A stretch of 64,000 nucleotides of DNA from NCBI GenBank assembly GCA_047967505.1, contig CM106539.1. The stretch is one strand, 5' to 3'. A program made the position numbers and the translations under genes. Below, in pieces: positions 42,348 through 54,193 of this stretch; within the stretch, counting starts at the first letter, position 1, and every line of letters starts with the position of its first letter. Source of the stretch: Dipteris shenzhenensis (taxonomy: Eukaryota > Polypodiophyta > Polypodiopsida > Gleicheniales). Below the pieces are notes generated by a model that had not been told where the DNA came from, ran no database searches, and was given only the letters and a program-made list of their open reading frames with translations.

Positions 42348-45300
42348 TTCTTCCAGACTGATTTGATAACTTTTCCAAATATTTTTAAACTTTTTCCTTC
42401 CACGGAGTTGTTTGGTTGTTGAGGTTGGTCTGATGTACCTTCTTTTGATGTGATTGTATCATCGAAGTAGTCCTTGCCTTGTTGTTGAGTGTATTCAAAG
42501 TTTCTCTTCTCTTGTTGATTGCAGGTGTGCCTAATTTTTTCCTTTTGATACTTCTTGGAGTTTCTCACCTTTGTCTTGTACATGGTATGTAGATGCACAT
42601 GTTGAGAAGCCTTGTGTTTGATTACCTTGTCTGGCATCAAACTCCACTCACAAAAACATACCCTTCTGCATGATGCATTCTTTTTTTAATAGAATGTATG
42701 TCTTCTTGGATATTGGAATTTGATTCATTGTTTTTCGAGAGGAATGCTTAAGAGAGTAAAGGATGAGGTGTTCGATGATAAGGTTTAGCATTTGTATGCA
42801 TGGCTTTGGAGCCTTGGGCGAATTTTTGGTATTGACAATGTCAATAACTTGAGTTGAGTGCACTTGGTTCTATATTGATTTGCATTAATGTCATATGTGG
42901 CACTTATATTGACTTCCTATTGTCACCTAAAGACTGTGGAGGTGCATGCTTGGAGCTTGTTGGGTGCCTTGTGCTCCCTAAAGCAAATATTCAATATGAA
43001 CATTGATTCACCTAAGGAGTCTTGAGGACTGTGCCTTGATTTTGAGATTGAGTGCTTGACATGTTGGTGTCTTTCCTTTTCAATGGGGTTTTATTTGTAC
43101 ATCTATCATGTCTAAAGTGGAAAAACTTGTGCATGTGTTTGTGGACCTAACCTATGTGTCTAGGTGCAAACTTACAAGGTTGCAGGATTCGAGAGAATGA
43201 TATTTTGCAAATTTTATTAATTGATGCCATGGTTGAGAAACCATGTTATTATTCATGGTTCGGTCCCCAAATGGAGTTTTACTGAATTCCACTCCTTTAT
43301 TTGTTTTTATACTTCTTTCTTTCAAAGTCCATAATCATCATTGTGAACATGTTTCTTGGAGAAACTCTGTCATGTTGGTCTTTGGATTTTGTTGAAGCTT
43401 TTCTAGTCTTGTACTTGAGTTGATAGCATGTTGGCAAGCTGGACTAGTATCGGGATTTGAAACTTCAGTTCATAGCTGGATATGGTTTTGGCAAAAGTGC
43501 AACCTCTTCATTTTGTAAGGTCAATGGTTGGATTGTGTTCCATCCTTCAATGATGCACGTCTCTACTACTGCTAATTTGTATGTCCTTGATGATGCATGT
43601 AGATCTGTATCTGCTCTACTTTCAATCTCTTGGGTTTGATTATTTTCACGTGTTGAAACCATCCCATTTATGGCTGTAGTGGGCTGGAGATCTTCATGTT
43701 GAGAAAAATTGGTAAATCGTGACTTCATGCTTGGCATGTGTCCCATTGTTGTGGATATAGACTCACTCTTTATAGGCTCTGCACACAGTTGTCGAGGTAC
43801 CCATACTTCTTTTAGCCCATTGCATGTTCTATCAATATTTGCAATTGTTGTTGGGGCAAGGGAATTCTTCACTTTCTTGATACATATTTTGGGAATCCAT
43901 GCCCACCTTAATCTTTTATCCAAGTGTTGATGTCTATTGGGTACAAAGTGGTGCACATATTTCTTTTGTATCTAGATAGATTTTTCCCTTGGTTGTTTGG
44001 ATTGCATATGATTGTAAGAATACTCATTGGTGCTGAAGGACCAGTTCTTTTTTTATTGATGGCTGCATGTTGACATTTTGTTGGGTAGCCATTTGATTGA
44101 GTGATTTGCTTTGGATTCCTCTTTGATCTTAATTGTTGAACAAATCCTGTCTGGCTTCGTGTCGTCTTGATATTATTGACTCTTCCTTTTTAATTTTGAT
44201 AATTGGTGCAAATACTCAAGAGGAGCCGATGTCAATAGCGAACATTTGTTTGAGTTGAGTGAGCTCCTCTTTCAAGTCTTGGATCTCATTGTTTTGCTTT
44301 GCACGGCATAAAGCAAGTTTGTTCTTTTGATCCTGTTCCTCTTGTAGTTATTGCCTAAGCTGTGTCAACTACTGTTGCCAAGTATTCTAGAAATGGTGCA
44401 TTAGTTGAACATCCTTTTGGAAAACAATCTTGAGTTGTTGCAGATCTAGTGGTGGGCCTATTCCCTCTTCTTCTCCCCTCTTGAATGTGTCAAGAATAGG
44501 CCTTCGACGGTTTTGATAAGATAGTGGATCCAAATGTTGTACCTTTGTAGTTGTCTTTGGGGAATCCCCTGGTGCATGGACCTCATGTAATTCTTCTTCC
44601 ATGGTTGGCACCCATCATTGAGATTTATAATAGAGGATGCATTGTGCATTCTTTTCATGCAAAAGTGTTGTACTTGAAGAGCCCTAGTGATTGAGATGTT
44701 CTTGAATGCCACACTTGTGCATCCTTTTCATGCAGAAGTGTTGTACTTGAAGGGCCCTAGTGTGACTGAGATGTTCTTGAATGCCACACTTTGGGTTTGC
44801 ATCACCCGAGAAACATATGCTACAACCTTCCATTGTAATGCTTTGAATTTCATCCCCTTTTGGGCAATTTGCTTCTGTGAGAGTTGGTTTTGAGTCATCA
44901 TTTGATTGCACATCTGCATTACCTTTCTTAGCTCCTTTCTTCTTTCTTTTATTTTTGCTCGTTGGTTGACTTTCTATTATGCACATGTTAGGGATAGGGG
45001 TTTCTCTTGAAACCATTGCCAAATTGCCCTCATTATTGTCCAGTGTGTTTCATGATTCCATAAGCTTCGCACTATGTGCATCAACTGAGTTCAAGGTGAC
45101 TTCACTTGTGTCATTATTCAATTTGGAAACCTATCTTTGTAATATTTGCTTCAATCCTTTCTTGATCCTTCTTAATTGATTCTTCAATCATCATTGTAGC
45201 ATAATATACCTTTGTTATAGTTTTGCAGTTATAGTAATCCAATTTCTCTTTGATTTCTTCATCCAAGCCCTTGACAAAACTTTTGAATAACTAGTGCTCT
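42281..45300 (-). pseudogene. decayed gag-like region of a minus-strand retroelement (downstream part)
   Basis: Minus-strand open pieces (45022 to 44684, 44611 to 44387, 43956 to 43465, 42640 to 42281) are separated by stops and frameshifts. Recognisable traits include KNKRKKKGAKKGN (basic), a glutamine/glutamate-rich coiled-coil stretch near 44300-44390, and VWVPRQLCAEP. The C-terminal GKVIKSVWKN resembles GQVIKSV at about 3120, linking it to the element at 1-4.3 kb. No pol motif is present. It probably continues the gag at 46995 to 46573, interrupted by a LINE insertion. Confidence 0.5.
44643..44790. repeat. 73-bp tandem duplication
   Basis: TGTGCATTCTTTTCATGCA at 44643 and TGTGCATCCTTTTCATGCA at 44716 start two units that both end in GAATGCCACACTT. 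It lies within the gag-like pseudogene. Confidence 0.85.
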
Positions 45301-45319
45301 GTTAGAGTGACACATTTCT

Positions 45320-46425
45320 CTCTATAATAGTTTTTCTTTTTTTGGGCAGAAAAATTTGTGTTATATTAGAATATCATCATCATCAGCATAAATATTTACA
45401 TGTTCTTTGGTAAAGAACAAGCAGCCCCCAAGGGGAGAGTTTCATCATCATCAAAACATTTCTAAGAAATATTCTTGGAGTAAAAACAGTAGCAACAGAG
45501 TCAAAAGAGTCAAAAGAGAGTCTATTCTTGGAGTAAAAACAATAGCAGCAGAGTCAAAAGAGAGGGACATAGGAATCATCTATATTGTCATCATTGAAGT
45601 AATCAGAGTAATTGAAACTCTCTGAGTCCCCAGAGTTATTGTCAGTGTCATCTGCCTGGGCCTCACAAGGTGAGTCTAGTTCCTTTTTGACTGTTATGGA
45701 GGGTAACTGTTTAAGAAACTCAATGACATCTCAGTAGGGACTTCAAAGGGTGTGGAGTTATCAATCCCAAAACAGCTTTGAGTATGTTCTTGAAGGGCAG
45801 CATTGAAGAGGGCAGCCTCTGCTTTGAAATTGTGTATCATTTCTATGATTTTCTTCTGGTCCTGTTCATCCAGTTAACAAACAATAAGTCAGCTTGTAAT
45901 ACCACTTGATTAAGCAGAAGATTATTCCTGGTTACCCATATAAACCAAAGTGCATGTGCTCTCAGCCCTTAACCAAGTGTCCTACTTTGTCCTTGCAGAG
46001 TCTCCAAGTAAAATGGCCTTCCAATTTACTAGCTCCCCTATCTCCAATTGGCCTATTTTCCAAACCTTTCTGGCCACAAGACAAGCCAAAAAGAGATGGA
46101 AAATATCTTCATTGGTAGAGGGGCAGTTCATACATTTGCCATTATCCTTCTCAATCCTAAGCCCTCTGATATTGGTCCACACAGCTTTATGCAGTATGAG
46201 CCACATGAGGGTAGACATTTTGTTTGGAATTGAAGAAGACCAAATGGCACAAAACCTAAATTTCCATTTCTCTTTGGAGTCATGAAGTTTCCACCTGTCA
46301 TTAAGAACCCTGCAGAGATCTCCCATGTCCCTGCTTGGTGTGGGTATAGGGAAGAAAGAGGTACTCTCCACCCAGCTGAACTCTTTGCTGATAGTATTTT
46401 TTAGCTTGTAGAAATAATATATCAC
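45320..46425 (-). mobile_element. 5'-truncated LINE (non-LTR retrotransposon) tail
   Basis: In minus-strand sense, 46425 to 45982 encodes a zf-RVT-type C-terminal domain of plant LINE ORF2 (PNKMSTLMWLILHKAVWTN, then C-MNCPSTNEDIFHLFLAC). About 650 bases of 3' region follow to a T-rich stretch on the plus strand (TTTTTCTTTTTTT, 45328-45340), corresponding to a 3' A-rich tail. The RT and endonuclease domains are absent. It interrupts a gag-like frame. A clean target duplication could not be identified. Confidence 0.75.
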
Positions 46426-46572
46426 AGTATCTCAATTCTTTTGAACTACCCAATGTCGATTTTTGAATCCCTTTGTCTGATCTTTCATGATTGCCAAAAT
46501 TTTTGGATGATACATTTTCATGGAGATCCATCATTGGTCCATGAGTGACTGCATATTTTTGTGTAAATATTG

Positions 46573-46995
46573 TCATAGCATGGGCCATGAGCTTTGTATT
46601 TCCACATCCATTTTGCAGTACCAATCAAACGGTTCTCGTATGAGAGCTTGTGGAAATATGTCCAAATAATCTTCCTCTTTTCTTGAGGTATCTCCTAACC
46701 ATTTGCACTCAAACAAAGCAATGAATTCTTTGGGATTACCTTTGTCTGAGAACATTGGTAGGTATACAAGTGGATCTTGTTGTGTGTCAAGTTCTTGTGG
46801 AATCGACTCCAATTGGTCCATTGTATTGTTGGTACACATGTCGATGTATTCAGGGTAGTCCTTTGGAAGTTGATCCCATTGGGGCTCCACTGTGGGAAGT
46901 TGAATTGCACCAAATGATGATATCCTTTTAAAACAATGCCAATTTGTCAATGACGTGTTGTCGTTGGAGTAATATTTTGATCCCAGGGGATTCAC
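46573..46995 (-). pseudogene. Ty3/gypsy-like gag N-terminal part
   Basis: 140 codons on the minus strand. The pattern PKEFIALFECKWLGDTSRKE, then DIFPQALIREPFDWYCK fits the retrotransposon gag domain (helix pattern with conserved FE, AL and WY). It opens near 46995, probably without the true start, and is cut by the LINE insertion downstream. Confidence 0.65.
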
Positions 46996-48275
46996 AAGAG
47001 GAAACTTATGATATCACGTGAGTGTACAATAGGGGTTTTTTTTGAAATGAGGCATAAGTTTATACATTAGGGGTCGGGACCCTTTTTATTTTTTCCCAAT
47101 ATTGAATTTAAGTTAGGGGGGCCATGCCATATTTAAGAGGGGGGGACATAGTATAGGCTAGCTTGGGTAACTAGTCCAAACAAGTTTGGTTTTGTGTATG
47201 GTTTTAAATAGTCATAGGGAAAGTAATCTAAATTTGCTTATTGTGCAATCTAAATGCTTGAGAAAGAACGTAGATTTAAGGAAAGGGTGGACATAATAGA
47301 ACTTAGGTGGTCTCTTATAAGCTTAAATAGGGGTGTTTTATCATCCTAAGTGGATCTTAAATAGGGGGTTTTCTTGAAGCTCATGCACGCAGGTGTCATC
47401 CCTCTTTAATGAAGATTGAATCCCTTAGGACTTTGATAAAGTTGCTGTCTTTCCACACAATAATCACCACTTAACTTAATTGGAGAAGAAGAACACAATC
47501 ACTCCACGATAGCGATAGTAGATTAGGTACAATCTCCCCCCCTAGATGAGTGGCTCACGCTTCCTCATTTAGAGTAACTATAATATTTCATAAAAGCACA
47601 AGCAGCCAAAATTATCCCTCTCTTCCAAAATAAGGGATTTCCTTTACATAGCCTCTTTGGGCCCAAAATTAACTTAGGTCCTTTCTAAAATATATTGCTT
47701 AAACTTACAATATTAAAGAAATATTGGCCCATGGCCATAAAAGATGTGCCATGTGACACCTCGATCGGTACCCTCACACTAACTCCAATCCTCGTTGTGA
47801 GTTCCATCACTTGTACTCAAGCCACCAATTAAATTAGTTATTAACAATCAATTAACAATCCTTGTTTGTGAGTTCCATCACCTGTACTCAAGCCGCCAAT
47901 TACATTAGTTATTAACAATCGTTTGAATAAATCATCGAATCAATCGATCCTAGCATAACCGCGCTCAAAGTATAATAATCAAGTTCAACACCAATAACAC
48001 TAGCGACATCAGTATTAACATGGAATCACCCACAATACTGACCATCTAGCATGGCAAAACAGAAGCTAGTCAGGTGTCTCCAAGTAACCACACAAAGTAT
48101 CCACTAGGACCCCCGCCGCACATCCGGTACACTCCTATGGAATACTTTGTCATGGTCACACTTGACTAAAATAAAATAACAGAAATATAATTTCTGATTG
48201 CAACTAACCTCAGTTGTGTGTTTAATTATAGGGACTGATGAGGTCTGGAAAAGTTTAAAAGAATCGCTCAAGCAT
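46996..48275. other. unassigned stretch with a 71-bp tandem duplication
   Basis: No coding region seen. Two units with offset 71 lie at 47795-47936 (TTGTGAGTTCCATCAC at 47795 and 47866, both ending in TTATTAACAATC). This stretch may contain a diverged LTR of the gag-bearing element, but no matching partner LTR was found. Confidence 0.5.
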
Positions 48276-50215
48276 CTAGTGAGCATCATCTCTCAGATGA
48301 TTCTTAAATTTAAGCAAATATTTGGTATAGAAATTTCCTTTTCGGGTCGAGGTTTGTTGATGATCAATAATACATTCAAGTTTTAGTATTTCTTCTTCAT
48401 CAACAATCAATGGAGCCTCTACATAAATAGGATGTATAGGTAGAGGTCCTTTGAAGGGCTTTAAGAGGCTGATATGAAAAGCATTATGTATTTTCCAATT
48501 ATCAAGTAATTCAAGCCTATATGCTAGATCATTGATTTTCTGAATCACCTTGAAAGGTCCATAAAAGCATAGGGACATTTTGATTACTCACCATTTCTCA
48601 ACACTCTTCAATCTTCTTTTCTCAATCTGTATAAGTGCATAATCACCTTCTTTAAAAAGCACATGTTTTTCGTTTCTTATTAGCTTGTTTTGTGTACTTC
48701 TCTTGAACGATTGCAATAGATTCTCTAACTGCTTTGAGAATATTTTGATAATTATGGGTAAATGCATTTGCTGCCTCAACTCTATGGGTCAATCATGTGA
48801 TAGGTATAGGTAAAAATTTCCCATAGATGATCTCAAAGGGTGCTCTTCCAATTACATTATTGTAAGAAAACTATAAGAGGTGAAGATATTTGTCTCAAGC
48901 CTTTGGTTGACTTCCTACATAAGCTTTTAACATATTCAAAATAGTACTATTTGTGACTTCAGTTTGTCAATTGGATTCTTGATGAAAAGTTGAGGAGAAA
49001 CATAACTTAGTCCCTAGATTATAAAATAATGCAGTCTAAAAATTACTGCAAAACTTTGAATCTCGATCAGACACTATAATATTTGGTAAGCCATGATGAA
49101 CAAAGATATGCTTAATGAATATATGTGCAGCTTCCTGAGCTATTAAAGTATTCGTGCATGGGATGATATAGGCTTGCTTACTAAAGCGATCTGCTATCGC
49201 CCATATCATATCATTTTGATTCACTATAGTAGGAAAACTTGTTATGAAATCCATGGATATTTGTTCCCAGGGTTGCATAGAAATAGGTCTTTATTAGCAA
49301 TCCAGAAGTCTTTCCTTTGTAACTCTTGATCTTCTAACAAGTGATGCATTCGGCTACAAACTTGGCCACATCTTATCTTATAGTAGGCCAATGAAATTCT
49401 CTTGCTATCACTTGTAAAGTAGCAGTCACTCCCCTATGTCCCATATATGGTGGTTGGTGCATTTCCTCCATTACAATTTGTCTAAAGGTCGAGTGATGCA
49501 TAATTTCTTTGGATAAAAGAGGTATCCATCATTGCATGAATAGTCCAACATAGGATTCCAATTATTATTCTCTAATTTGTTCCATATATAGGAAAAGTCT
49601 GGATCCTGGTCTCTATAGCAGTGATGTGGTTAATACTTGGCTTTCTGCTAGGAGTATTAGTAACTACATTCCATTTTCTAGGTTGATACTGAATCATGGG
49701 ACCTTGGAAACTTTGTATAAAAGATGCCCACTTGATGTGACTATTGGATATTAGTGGTCGAGTCCACAAATTCTTGATACTTTGTTGATCAGTTTTGATA
49801 AGAAACTCAGCTCCCATCAAATAATGTTTCCACATTCATAAGGCATGCAGAGCAGCGGCTAATTCTTTATCATATGTACTATAATTGCATTCTATTGGTT
49901 TTAATTTTTATCTCTCATATGCTATAGGATGTCCATCTTGCATAAGCACAGCTCCAATTCCATATCCACCACTAGCATCAGTTACAACTACAAAGAATGG
50001 CCTAGAGAAATCTAGCAGTTGTAACATAGGAGCTTGTGTGAGAGCTCCTTATTCTTTGCAAAAGATTTATCTTGACGCTCGGTCAATAAGAAATGTTTAG
50101 CTTTTCTAAGAAGGTCTGTCAATAGATGTGCAATGAATGCATAACTCTTGACAAACTTCCTACACAATCCCAATAATGATCTTAATTTGTGTATGTCTTG
50201 GGGTTTAGGCCATGT
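48276..50215 (-). pseudogene. Ty3/gypsy pol fragment (RT end, RNase H, integrase)
   Basis: Read on the minus strand from 50215, the RT-RNase H connection is WPKPQDIHKLRSLLGL. RNase H motifs follow (MWKHYLMGAEFLIKTDQQS, 49835 to 49572), then the integrase core (MQPWEQISMDFITSFP, then VSDRDSKF, 49278 to 49036). The gypsy integrase C-terminus comes last (FKEGDYALIQIEKRRLKSV, then LCFYGPFKVIQKINDLAYRL and NAFHISLLKPFKG, 48578 to 48276). Protease and most of the RT are missing, and stops are frequent. This is an independent element from the gag at 46.6-47.0 kb, which lies downstream in the same sense. Confidence 0.9.
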
Positions 50216-50221
50216 GACTAT

Positions 50222-51840
50222 TGTGATGCCAAAAATTGATATTTTTTATTTGGCATTGGTATTGCTTTTCTCTATGTTTGATAAGAGTTTGAGTATCAGG
50301 TGATAGCCTAGCGGCTCTCACTTATTTCTATTTTCTAAGATATTGTATGGGATTGAGAGGATGGGTGGAATGGATCATTGTAAATACCAAGTGTATGAAT
50401 GATAAATATCTTGGTATGGGGTGAGAGTTATTTGTGTATGGAATATTATGGGGTTTTTAAAAAATAGGAAGAGTGAGTCATATAAAGAGGTGGGCTTATG
50501 TCCATGTGTTCCAATAATATAAGAGAGGCCACATGCCAAGCGTGTGGAAGGCATGTGGAGGAGTGTGGAGTTAAGAGTCCTTCTAGAATTCCTATGTGGA
50601 ATAAGGAGGATGTGGACATATGGAAAAGAGAGGGTCCCTATGGGCTCCATGTGGGGAGACTATTGACTTTCTCAATATTTTAAAAGTCTTGAGCATCTTT
50701 TGATGGGACACATGGCAAGAGTAGCCAAAAAGGACATGTATGGTGACATACAGGCTTATGTGATTGATGGGGAAAGGAATCTATGGGCAACAATTGTAAA
50801 TGGGTGAAGGAGGGTGACAAAATCTCTATAAAAGGAGCCCTCCTCTCCCTTGTTCATCATCTCTTCCACCATTAGGCCTCATGTTGTTGTAGCTCTAGTC
50901 TCCTCAAGCCTCTTCTATGAGCCTTCTCTCCCTCTTGTAGATATTCCCTTATGTAGACTCTTGAGTCCATCTCTCTCTAGTTCATTCTCTCCCTATGAGT
51001 AGTCTTGGAGCTTCCGCTCCCTCTTGTACGTATGAAAACTCTTCTTCTCCCTTGTGTTTATAGTATTTTGAGTTGCATTAGAGTGGAGTCTCACTCTATT
51101 GGTAATGAAGGTCACTTCAGGTTCTCTCTCTCGAGTGACTCTTCCCTTTTTCCATTGCTTTCTCTTCCAAAGTGCTCAGAAGTGTTGTCTATTCGGTCGC
51201 TCATTGTGCATACATGGTTTATCTATTTCCCAAGCCACAAAGGGGGCTCTTCCTTCCCTCCTAGGCAACCTCTATGGGACTTGGATCGTTGATGAAGTCT
51301 AAGCATGGAGGTAGTATTCTCTGAAGTCAGCACTAGTAAAAGGAGTATGTGTTTTTTATGACAGTTTGACCCCCTGTCAGTATTTTGCTCATAACTTTTT
51401 GCTCGTCGATGATCCGATTTGGACGAAACTTATATCAATGCGAAGCTCTCTTCAAGGAGCATCATCCTATGTCTTCAATTATTGTATTATATGCCAAACC
51501 AAAAGTCTATGACTCTCTGTGTTGTGACTATTTCTTTTTTAGATAGTTTTTACCCCCGTCCAGTAAACTACCCATATCTTTCCGACCGCTTCTCTGTTTC
51601 TTATGAAACTTATATCAATGCAAATCCCATTTCAAGGTGCATCTGGATATGTGTTTGAATATTTGATATCATGTCTCTGCTAAAAGTTATGGGTCTCTGT
51701 GTCTTATGATATTTTAGAGAGTGTTTTGAGGTAATTTTGTAAAGGTATCTATGAAGGAGGTGCAATGTTTCCCTAGAACCTATCCATACGACCCAATCAT
51801 CCCCTTCAAACTCCTTGATATATATCATTTCATGTCATGT
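50222..51840 (+). repeat. LTR-like segment with TATA box and internal repeats (boundaries uncertain)
   Basis: It starts TGTGATGCC directly at the truncation point of the gypsy pol fragment. It contains CTATAAAAGG at 50826-50835 followed by a pyrimidine-rich leader, as in LTR promoters. Two related units (GAAACTTATATCAATGC at about 51425 and 51605) form an internal direct repeat of about 180 bp. No partner LTR is in the window; the right end is a guess. Confidence 0.4.
50826..50835 (+). promoter_or_regulatory. TATA-like box
   Basis: CTATAAAAGG followed by GAGCCCTCCTCTCCC and a long CT-rich stretch. It looks like a core promoter of an LTR or of an unrecognised gene. Confidence 0.45.
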
Positions 51841-54193
51841 TGAGCCGCAAGATCTTCTTTCAACAATGTATCGCTCTTATCTTTGGTGCAGACCGGCTTG
51901 TATAGATTATGGCCTCCGCTGATCCTTTCCTTCTCCCTATGCTTGAGTACAACATCACTTGGAATGTTACCATCTTCATTATCATCTAACGGAGGAAAGT
52001 ATGGTGTGGTATCTTGGTATAAAAGCTTCTTTTTAATGTCCCATTTCTAGTGATAAATATCTCTATCACTCAGTTTGAAAGCAGCAGGAAGTCAAGAGGT
52101 GCGTGAAGTTTATTACCCCCAACTTCATGTCACATCTTTCAGTGGAGACGCTGGGTACGTTTGGTATTGGATTCATCCCACCTTACTAAATGGTCTCGGG
52201 TGTACTTGATTACATGTTAGACTAGTATAGGCATGTGTTTTCTGATGTGATAAAGAAGATGCATGGAAGAACTCCATTAGAAGAGATTGCAGCCCATTTA
52301 AGAGAACTAGAAGATTGTGAAGGTGATGTTCAAGCTATTCGCACAGTCATCATGATCATATCCTTTATGTTTGCACTCTTGAATATGTTGGTGAATTGAC
52401 AACATCAGCAGGCAGGCACAATGATAGATTGGAGATTGTTTCATGCACTGGGAGGTAGTCGATAAAGCGAGCGACAAAAACCGAGCGAGGTAAGAAAAGC
52501 GAGCAGTGAAAACCAAGAGAGTACACTTTACATAGTTAAAGTCATGATTCCAACATGCAATTGAAAACATGATGTTGCATGCCTATCCTATCCTATCCTA
52601 TCCTATCAAGTAACACATTTAACACGGTCCCATTAACAAATTAAACATTAATGTTTTGACTGGAAGGACATTAAGATAAGTAGTGATGTTGTATTTGAAG
52701 TCATGCAAAAAGGAAGAAATAATAAAATAAAGAAAGCATTTGCCTTCTTACAAATGGGAAAATAATAGTCCCATCATCACCAGCCCCATGTGGCTATATT
52801 GTACCCCAAGTGTTCCTTTATGACTTTGTTCCATGGAGGGATCCCAACATTCCCCTCCATCTTAAAACTATTTAGGAAGACAAACAATCCACCCAAAAAA
52901 TTTGCAAGAACGATCTTATTGGACCTCTATAAAACAAAGGTTTGAAGTTAAAATAGGCTATATCCATTTCGTTCCACCAGGCATCATTTTTACATTCATA
53001 GTGGCCATATAGTATTTACAACAACATCCATTCACCCTTCAAAATTTTTCTATCCAATTTATACAAGAGGAAAAAAGGATGCATTATAGAACATTATTTG
53101 GATGTTGACTTCGATCCTTCAAGCATGGTGATGGAACTCCATGAAACAAATTGAAGACAAGAAAAAACCTATTAAGATTGATCACGAACTATGCTATCTG
53201 CATGATCTGGAAGCCTATAGGTGGTTTGAGGATTCAGAACCCAATGCAAGAATCAGGCGCACCTCATGATACCAATTGATACCACTCTAATTGAATTGAT
53301 CTAATGGTTTACATTCATCACATTAAATCCAAGGTCCCACATTCTCTAAATGATCCTATCCAATTAGCGTGCTTAGTATATTATAGATATGACAATTGAC
53401 TTAGGATCTGACAACTAGAAACAAAAAAAGCCAACAAACATGATCATACAAGCACTAGAATATCTTATGGAACATGATAATCCATCACCAATAGTCTTTC
53501 TTAGTTTCCTTTCAACGATTGAAGACCAAGTTGAAGCAATAAATTGACTTATAATTCAACAACAAACTGAAGCTCAGGTCAAACTTGTTGAGCATTCATC
53601 ATCAACAACTTGACGCAATGAACTTGTTTCATCCCTTTGATCCTTTGAATAGTCTTATCTCTTTTCACCATTTCCCTTGCCATTGCTTCTGCATAACATG
53701 GTAGTTCACTACACACACAATATACACCGTAAATATATATGAATGTACAAATAGCACTAAAGTTTATATGACTATTTGACTATTGAACATTATTGAAGTA
53801 TTTTTGTGACATATCACATTTAAGAATGCAAGCAATGAACTCTACACCCAAGCACACCATGCTCCATTCCAACCTTCAAAACAACATGTATGACAAGACG
53901 TACTCATCCTAAAGCATTGCATTTGACTTTTCAAAAGAAATTACTTATCATTTGCACTTCATAGTTTGACCAATATCACATAAGATCACATGGAGTGAGT
54001 CTTTAATTAAGTGTGGCATAAGAGAATAGTTAGATGAGTGCTAGAATTTATGTGTCTTCCTCCAATCAAAAGTATTAAAAACACCAATCACCATAATTTG
54101 TCATTACCCCTAACCATGTTAATCACACAACTCTAAAATGTCACTAAATAGCACCAAAACAAGCACAAAAGAAGTCAAGCTAAAAGTAGCTCA
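51841..54193. other. long AT-rich region without recognised genes
   Basis: No conserved coding region, terminal repeat or RNA gene seen on either strand. It includes a (CTATC)5 microsatellite at 52583-52607. It may belong to the 3' side of the element that carries the methylase-like gene at 54194, but I could not find an end. Confidence 0.5.
52583..52607. repeat. (CTATC)5 microsatellite
   Basis: Five perfect CTATC units. Confidence 0.95.

Noticed and set aside
45407-45625. Plus-strand ORF with Asn/Ser/Lys repeats
   Set aside because: It crosses a short direct repeat (TATTCTTGGAGTAAAAACA) in the LINE 3' region and lies antisense to the element.
46573-50215. One continuous gypsy element made of the gag at 46.6-47.0 kb and the pol at 48.3-50.2 kb
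   Set aside because: Both are on the minus strand, but pol lies upstream of gag in that sense, so they must be separate or rearranged elements.
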